From: JACQSR01 sp042577505
GTDB lineage: Archaea > Nanobdellota > Nanobdellia > Woesearchaeales > JACQSR01
Assembly (NCBI GenBank): GCA_042577505.1
Contig: JBHPEA010000032.1
Span: 1-16,934 of the forward strand
DNA length: 16,934 bases
Direction of reading: 5' to 3'
Shown in pieces: positions 12,804-16,934 of this stretch. The notes under the pieces were generated by a model that worked only from the letters and a program-made list of their open reading frames with translations, ran no database searches and was not told where the DNA came from. The stretch's first letter is position 1. Each line of letters begins with the position of its first letter. Position numbers and translations under genes: made by a program.

Positions 12804-13657
12804 ATAGCCACCTCGAATTTTATTTTTGGATGTGGATTATAACCTTCAAGCTTGACGTCTTCGAATTTTAATTCGCTTAGTGGTTTATTTGGGATTAATA
12901 ATTTTGGTAAAGGTCTTGGTTCCCTTGTTAATTGTTCTTTTAATCCTTCTATATGATTTTCGTATATGTGTGCATCAATAATTGTATGAGCAAATTCTCC
13001 TGGTTGGTAACCAGTTTCGTTTGCAATCAACATTGTTAGGAGTGAGTAACAAGCGAGGTTAAATGGTATTCCTAAAGCAATATCTCCAGACCTTTGGGTT
13101 AAGTGGCAATTTAGTTTATCACCTTGGACATTGAAACAGAACGAATAATGACATGGGGGTAATTTACTTTCAGCCGCATTCCCTGGATGCCAAGCACTTA
13201 CGACTAATCTTCTTAATGTTCTAATGTTTGGATCTTGTTTGATCGCTTTTAGGTTATCAATGACGTATTGTATTTGGTCAAATGTTTTTTGGCCATTTTC
13301 TTCTTTCACCCATTTAGAAGCCCATCTTTCTCCATCTAATCCGCTATTAGGCATGGGAAAACGTCTCCAAAATCGTCCATAAGCTGTTTCTAAGCGCCCT
13401 TCATTATCAGCCCATGCATCCCATATCTTTGTTTTAGTTCTTAAGTTTCTAATGTGTTCTTCTCCACTTAAATACCATAACATTTCATGAAGCATTGAGT
13501 TGAAATACATCTGTTTTGTCGTTAATAATGGATAGCTTTTTTGAATATCTACCTTATAGAAATAACCAAAGCAACTTAGAGTAGAAACGCCTGTTCGATT
13601 GGTCTTTCTCAGACCATTCTTGAGAACATAACCAACCATATCAAGATATTCTTTCAT
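12800..13657 (-). CDS. thyA: Thymidylate synthase (ThyA)
   Basis: The 285-residue protein methylates dUMP to dTMP using methylene-tetrahydrofolate. The catalytic Cys169 lies in LPPCHYSFCF; other ThyA hallmarks are NRTGVSTLSCFG (20-31) with the phosphate-binding Arg, the paired arginines RTLRRLVVSAWHP (146-158), QRSGDIALGIPFNL (the dUMP Ser/Asp loop) and the DAHIYENH dUMP His-Tyr motif. The length fits classic ThyA with a small insertion near residues 100-125. It leads the operon thyA-folA-udg. A TATA box (TTTATATA on the minus strand, 13692-13699) gives a 12-base leader carrying GGGGTG (13667-13662), a Shine-Dalgarno four bases before the ATG. Many archaea use ThyX instead, so ThyA with DHFR may be of bacterial descent, which is inference. 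Confidence 0.96.
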   Translation of the reverse strand: MKEYLDMVGYVLKNGLRKTNRTGVSTLSCFGYFYKVDIQKSYPLLTTKQMYFNSMLHEMLWYLSGEEHIRNLRTKTKIWDAWADNEGRLETAYGRFWRRFPMPNSGLDGERWASKWVKEENGQKTFDQIQYVIDNLKAIKQDPNIRTLRRLVVSAWHPGNAAESKLPPCHYSFCFNVQGDKLNCHLTQRSGDIALGIPFNLACYSLLTMLIANETGYQPGEFAHTIIDAHIYENHIEGLKEQLTREPRPLPKLLIPNKPLSELKFEDVKLEGYNPHPKIKFEVAI

Positions 13658-13661
13658 AATA

Positions 13662-13722
13662 CACCCCTTAATAATTCGAAAAGAAACCGATTATATAAAT
13701 ATTTTGATAATAAAGAAAAAAA
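13662..13722 (-). promoter_or_regulatory. tfb T-tract terminator followed by the thyA promoter
   Basis: Four bases after the tfb stop the minus strand has seven T (13722-13716), a typical archaeal terminator. The thyA TATA box follows at 13699-13692 and its Shine-Dalgarno GGGGTG at 13667-13662. The 68-base spacer thus ends one unit and starts the next. Confidence 0.6.
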
Positions 13723-13725
13723 GAA

Positions 13726-14808
13726 TTACTTCCTTCGCTTACCTGTTTTCTTTTTGGCTTTGGAAGCTTTTCGAGCTACTTTTTTAACAGCTGCCTTTCT
13801 CTTTGTAATTGGCCTTACATTTCTAACTGAAACATTTGCTCTCTTGATTCTTGGTTTAGCAGCTTTAACTTTTACTGCGGTTTCTTTAGGTTGAACAGAT
13901 TTCTTTCTGACAAGTAATTTGGATTTGTCCATTCCTAATTCTGTTATGAACTCCACATATCTGTTTCTAAGAGTAACTTCTGTAATCTTTGCCACTTTTG
14001 AGAATTCTTGCTGTGTTCTCTTCTCTTTATTTCTCAATGAAGAGATATAAAGAGCAGTTGCAGCAATTGAATTTGGGCATTTACCAGATATTAATCTTGA
14101 TTTTTGTGCTTTTTGAATAATCTTTACAGCGTCTGTTTGAGTTCTAGGACTTAGTCTTAAAGCAGATGCAAACTTGTTAACGAAGTTAATTGGATCTACT
14201 GGAAGAACTCTAACATTAAGCATCCTTCTAAGGAATCTGTAAGCACGTCCGATTTCTTTTTCCTCAAGTTCTGTCGCTTGAGCTAATTCCTTTAATGTTT
14301 TTGGAACTTCATGAACTTTACAAGCAGCATGAATTGCTCCAGAAACCATAAGTTCAATTCCTCTTCCTCTAACAAGGCCTCTTTGAAGTGCCATTGTGTA
14401 TAATCTAGCAGCTTCCTCAGAAACTGGGTTTGGAAGATCTAATAGTGAAGAAACACGTTTAATCTCGGGCAAAGCTTGATTTAAGTTTTGCTCGATTGAA
14501 GTATAAGTACGATTTTGCCACCTTCTTAGCCTGAAGAATTTATCACGGTCTCCCTTAGCTAATTGGTACAAATCGGATTTTCTACCAACATCTGTAGAAA
14601 TATTAGGTTGTAAGTATGTTAATGAAGAACCAGTTCTCCTTTTGTTCTCATCGTCTGATTCAAATTCACGCCATTCTGGTCCAAAATCCAATAGTTTATC
14701 CTCAATGACTAGCCCGCACTCTCTGCAAACTACTTCTCCTTTAACTTTGTTCCAGAAGAGGTTACCAACTCCGCACTCAGGACATCCTTTATTTAGTGTC
14801 TCAGCCAT
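13726..14808 (-). CDS. tfb: Transcription factor B (TFB) with a long basic C-terminal tail
   Basis: The 360-residue protein is the archaeal TFIIB homologue that binds TBP-TATA complexes and recruits RNA polymerase. The zinc ribbon uses Cys9, Cys12, Cys28 and Cys31 (CPEC/CREC). The B-reader region follows (about 42-80, FGPEWREFESDD and then RRTGSSLTY). Two cyclin repeats cover about 105-200 and 205-300, with the helix KITEVTLRNRYVEF (274-287), expected to read the BRE element. Residues about 301-360 form an added tail rich in Lys, Arg and Ala (for example KRKAAVKKVARKASKAKKK) with almost no acidic residues, like a histone H1 tail. Usual archaeal TFBs stop near residue 300. A TATA box (14828-14835) lies about 24 bases from the ATG, so the mRNA is leaderless or nearly so. 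Confidence 0.95.
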   Translation of the reverse strand: MAETLNKGCPECGVGNLFWNKVKGEVVCRECGLVIEDKLLDFGPEWREFESDDENKRRTGSSLTYLQPNISTDVGRKSDLYQLAKGDRDKFFRLRRWQNRTYTSIEQNLNQALPEIKRVSSLLDLPNPVSEEAARLYTMALQRGLVRGRGIELMVSGAIHAACKVHEVPKTLKELAQATELEEKEIGRAYRFLRRMLNVRVLPVDPINFVNKFASALRLSPRTQTDAVKIIQKAQKSRLISGKCPNSIAATALYISSLRNKEKRTQQEFSKVAKITEVTLRNRYVEFITELGMDKSKLLVRKKSVQPKETAVKVKAAKPRIKRANVSVRNVRPITKRKAAVKKVARKASKAKKKTGKRRK

Positions 14809-15209
14809 ATTTCCAATCCCCCAATAATTTATAAAGCTAATTTGATATAGTAAAAATTATACCCAAACCACCCTTTTCTTAGAATAATGAAAAACATTAT
14901 CTTTATAAACCTTTCGATTTGGACAAGATTTATTTATAAATGAAATATTATTAAATTGGTCAATTTGGCTAAAAATAAGGTATTTTATGGGTACTATATA
15001 AATCAAACGGTCCAATTTTACCTTCTTTTAGATATTTAAGGCAAAATTAGCCTTTAATAGAGATATCTTTAACCAACCTTTATAAAAGATATATGTCTCT
15101 CCAAGTAGTAGTAATTTTAATAGTTAATTTTAAATTACTTTATATCGTTGGGGGATGATGTGTATTTAAATCCAAAAGTAATTTAAATATTCCATTGGGA
15201 ACTCGTTCT
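14809..15209. promoter_or_regulatory. Promoter-rich 400-base spacer between tfb and proC
   Basis: No coding frame is convincing here. The tfb TATA is at 14828-14835 (minus). On the plus strand there are TATA-like boxes at 14902-14909, 15079-15086 and 15182-15189. The last is centred about 25-26 bases before the proC ATG at 15210, giving a leaderless proC. A transcript from the 15079 box would begin near 15109, right where AGTAATTT (15110-15117) can pair with AAATTACT (15132-15139). An imperfect palindrome spans 15031-15067 (AAGGC/GCCTT core, GATAT/ATATC arms). TTGGGGGAT occurs at 15148-15156 and, on the minus strand, just upstream of the tfb ATG. Confidence 0.5.
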
Positions 15210-16001
15210 ATGAAACTTGGATTTATTGGATCGGGAAAGATGGCTTCTGCATTGATGAAATCTATACTAAATGCAAACCTAGTAAGTAAGGATGATATTG
15301 TTTCTAGCGATAAGGCTCAAGAACAATTAGATAGGATTAAGAATGATTTAGAAATTGGAGTTACAGGATCTAATAAAGAGGTAGTAGATAAGTCTGATAT
15401 CATTTTTCTATGTGTGAAGCCTCAAGATATTGACAGTATATTGGATGAAATTAAGGAAGGAAGTGAAGAAAAACTGTTTGTTTCTATAGCAGCAGGTGTT
15501 AAACTTGAGAAACTTGAGTCAAAGTTAAATAAAATTGTTAGAGTAATGCCTAATACTCCTTGTATGGTTGGAGAGATGGCTGCTGGTTTTGCTCCAGGTA
15601 AGAATGTAAATGATGATGAAGTTAAACAAGTTGGAGAGATCTTAAATGCAGGAGGAGTTGCCATACAAATGGAAGAGAAAGATTTAGACGCGGTAACTGG
15701 TTTATCAGGATCAGGACCTGCGTTTGTTGCTTTTCTAATAAAGGCTTTTGCCCATGCAGGTATTGAAGCTGGTTTAGATAAAAAAACTTCGCGAGAATTA
15801 ACTATTCAAACGTTTTTAGGTACTGCAAAACTATTGAAAGAAAGTAATTTGTGCCCAAATGAATTGATTAATATGGTAAGTTCTCCTGGAGGAACGACTA
15901 TTGCTGGACGTGAAGTATTAGAGAATTCTGACGTTGAAGAAGTTGTTAAAAAAACTGTTGATGCCGCTACAAAAAGAAGTAAGGAATTGGGAAATGGGTA
16001 A
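15210..16001 (+). CDS. proC: Pyrroline-5-carboxylate reductase
   Basis: The 263-residue protein reduces pyrroline-5-carboxylate to proline with NAD(P)H. It begins MKLGFIGSGKMASALMKS, a Rossmann dinucleotide loop, continues with CVKPQDID and RVMPNTPCMVGEMAAGF (the conserved MPNTP segment), and has the C-terminal signature AVTGLSGSGPAFV then VSSPGGTTIAG. A TTG 15 bases upstream could extend it, but the Rossmann strand starts directly at the ATG and the TATA box fits a leaderless start there. It overlaps proA by eight bases. Bases 15599-15649 within it (KNVNDDEVKQVGEILNA) are repeated exactly at the end of the window; the copy here belongs, since it fits the ProC fold between PGK and GGVAI. Confidence 0.95.
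   Translation: MKLGFIGSGKMASALMKSILNANLVSKDDIVSSDKAQEQLDRIKNDLEIGVTGSNKEVVDKSDIIFLCVKPQDIDSILDEIKEGSEEKLFVSIAAGVKLEKLESKLNKIVRVMPNTPCMVGEMAAGFAPGKNVNDDEVKQVGEILNAGGVAIQMEEKDLDAVTGLSGSGPAFVAFLIKAFAHAGIEAGLDKKTSRELTIQTFLGTAKLLKESNLCPNELINMVSSPGGTTIAGREVLENSDVEEVVKKTVDAATKRSKELGNG
15599..15649 (+). repeat. 51-bp exact direct repeat, copy 1 (in proC)
   Basis: Identical to 16884-16934. The base before each copy differs (G15598 versus T16883). This copy is in its proper protein context within ProC. Confidence 0.95.
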
Positions 16002-16934
16002 AACAAAAGAGCAAGCTAAAATTGCAAATAGTGTTTCAAGTAATATTGCATCTCTTCACAATAAGGATAAAAATAAAATTTTAAATTTGATTGCTCAAGG
16101 ATTAGAAAAAAATAAATCGAAAATTCTCAAAGAAAATAAGATTGATGTTGAGGAAGGTAAGAAATCTGGATTAAATAAATCCATTCTTAAGAGATTGGAA
16201 TTGGATTCAACCAAGATTAATGAAATGGTAAAGATGGTAGAATCTATTGCCTCACTTAAGGATCCTATTGGTAAAACAATTGAGGCAAGGTTACTTGACG
16301 ATAGATTAGAGTTGTATAAAGTTAGTACGCCTATTGGAGTTATTTGTGCAATATTTGAATCTCGACCCGATGCTGTAATACAAATCGCATCGCTTTGTAT
16401 TAAGAGTGGTAATGCGGTTATATTGAAAGGGGGTTCTGAAGCTGCGAAATCAAATAAAATATTGATAAAGATTATCCAGGATGCAATTAGCTCTTTTAAC
16501 AAGGAACTTATTGGTGCCGTTCAGCTAATTGAAACTAGAGAGGAAGTGGTAAAGATTTTGGAGATGGATGATGAAATTGATTTGATTGTTCCAAGAGGAT
16601 CTAATAGATTCGTTAAGTTTATTCAGGAAAATACACAAATACCTGTGTTGGGACATTCTGAAGGAATTTGTCACGTTTACGTTGACAAATCTGCAGATGA
16701 AAAGAAAGCGTGTGATATTTGTGTTGATGCAAAAATACAGTATCCAGCTGCTTGTAATGCGATGGAAACTTTGTTAATCCACAAAGATATTGCAAATTTA
16801 TTGTTACCTAAATTAAAACAAATGTATGATAAAGAAGGAGTAGAAATTCGAGGTTGCGATGAAACAAGAAAGATTATTGATGTTAAGAATGTAAATGATG
16901 ATGAAGTTAAACAAGTTGGAGAGATCTTAAATGC
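15994..16934 (+). CDS. proA: Glutamate-5-semialdehyde dehydrogenase, partial; last 51 bases suspect
   Basis: The frame is open from ATG 15994 to the window edge (313 codons, no stop). ProA converts glutamyl-5-phosphate to the semialdehyde that cyclises to the ProC substrate. Family blocks are STPIGVICAIFESRPDAVIQ, LKGGSEAAKSN, DLIVPRGSNRFVKFI, PVLGHSEGICHVYVD and YPAACNAMETLLIH with the catalytic Cys (about residue 254). About 100 residues of the family length are missing at the end. From 16884 on the sequence is identical to part of proC and encodes VKQVGEILNA, which does not resemble ProA; true ProA probably diverges within or just after NVNDD. The eight-base overlap indicates an operon with proC; proB is not in view. 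Confidence 0.9.
   Translation, partial: MGKTKEQAKIANSVSSNIASLHNKDKNKILNLIAQGLEKNKSKILKENKIDVEEGKKSGLNKSILKRLELDSTKINEMVKMVESIASLKDPIGKTIEARLLDDRLELYKVSTPIGVICAIFESRPDAVIQIASLCIKSGNAVILKGGSEAAKSNKILIKIIQDAISSFNKELIGAVQLIETREEVVKILEMDDEIDLIVPRGSNRFVKFIQENTQIPVLGHSEGICHVYVDKSADEKKACDICVDAKIQYPAACNAMETLLIHKDIANLLLPKLKQMYDKEGVEIRGCDETRKIIDVKNVNDDEVKQVGEILN
16884..16934 (+). repeat. 51-bp exact direct repeat, copy 2 (at window end, in proA frame)
   Basis: Identical to 15599-15649, in the same reading frame, and ends exactly with the window. Most simply it is an assembly artefact at a contig end; a real duplication is possible but less likely. Confidence 0.95.

Noticed and set aside
15195..15209. 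TTG start for proC
   Set aside because: The Rossmann strand begins at the ATG at 15210, and the TATA spacing supports that start.
16095..16777. Minus-strand 135-codon and plus-strand 63-codon frames across proA
   Set aside because: The continuous proA frame, with clear family motifs, covers both; they are shadows in other frames.
1..16934. CRISPR arrays, insertion sequences, rRNA genes, toxin-antitoxin or phage genes
   Set aside because: I saw no regularly spaced repeats, transposase signatures, rRNA segments or phage modules on either strand.

Overview
The window is A+T-rich and reads as a chromosomal piece of an archaeon. The evidence is a TFIIB-type factor (TFB), TFE, a Pth2-type peptidyl-tRNA hydrolase, diphthine-ammonia ligase (Dph6), a tRNA-Arg whose short intron folds into a bulge-helix-bulge, and many genes with a TATA box about 26 bases before the start codon (leaderless mRNAs). 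Small genes, tight packing and a [FeFe] hydrogenase in an archaeon suggest a DPANN lineage such as Woesearchaeota. That placement is inference.

Layout, left to right. Bases 1-221 hold the start of a LAGLIDADG homing endonuclease, cut by the window edge. Bases 348-1775 (minus) hold an M29-like metallopeptidase homologue followed by pth2. A HAD hydrolase (1848-2510) is divergent from them. Two very small zinc-binding proteins (2561-2713 and 2764-2892) precede TFE (3026-3526). On the minus strand lie nadE (3668-4462) with a 56-residue membrane peptide coupled to its end, and upstream of them a secreted protein gene closed by a strong hairpin terminator. Dph6 (5328-6023) and tRNA-Arg(UCG) (6071-6158) follow on the plus strand.

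The centre is a three-gene [FeFe]-hydrogenase operon, hydC-hydB-hydA (8564-11755). It is divergent from a small polytopic membrane protein and a GT-C type membrane glycosyltransferase (8471-6156). The hydrogenase carries all H-cluster cysteines, two ferredoxin-type clusters, an N-terminal [2Fe-2S] cluster and an altered His-ligated cluster. Its partners resemble the NADH-oxidising module of complex I, so the likely role is coupling NAD(H) to H2. The diaphorase subunit is short, lacking the extra iron-sulfur domains of the well-studied bifurcating enzymes. A 15-bp palindrome lies between the two divergent TATA boxes. No hydrogenase maturase gene is present in the window.

Convergent to hydA is a thymidylate/DNA-uracil operon, thyA-folA-udg (13657-11752), with ATGA overlaps at both junctions. 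The uracil-DNA glycosylase has lost three of the four cysteines that bind the family-4 [4Fe-4S] cluster. TFB with a long basic tail (14808-13726) is followed by a 400-base promoter-rich spacer and then proC and proA (proline biosynthesis). The last 51 bases of the window are an exact copy of an internal part of proC placed in frame inside proA. This most likely marks a contig end or assembly join rather than real proA sequence.
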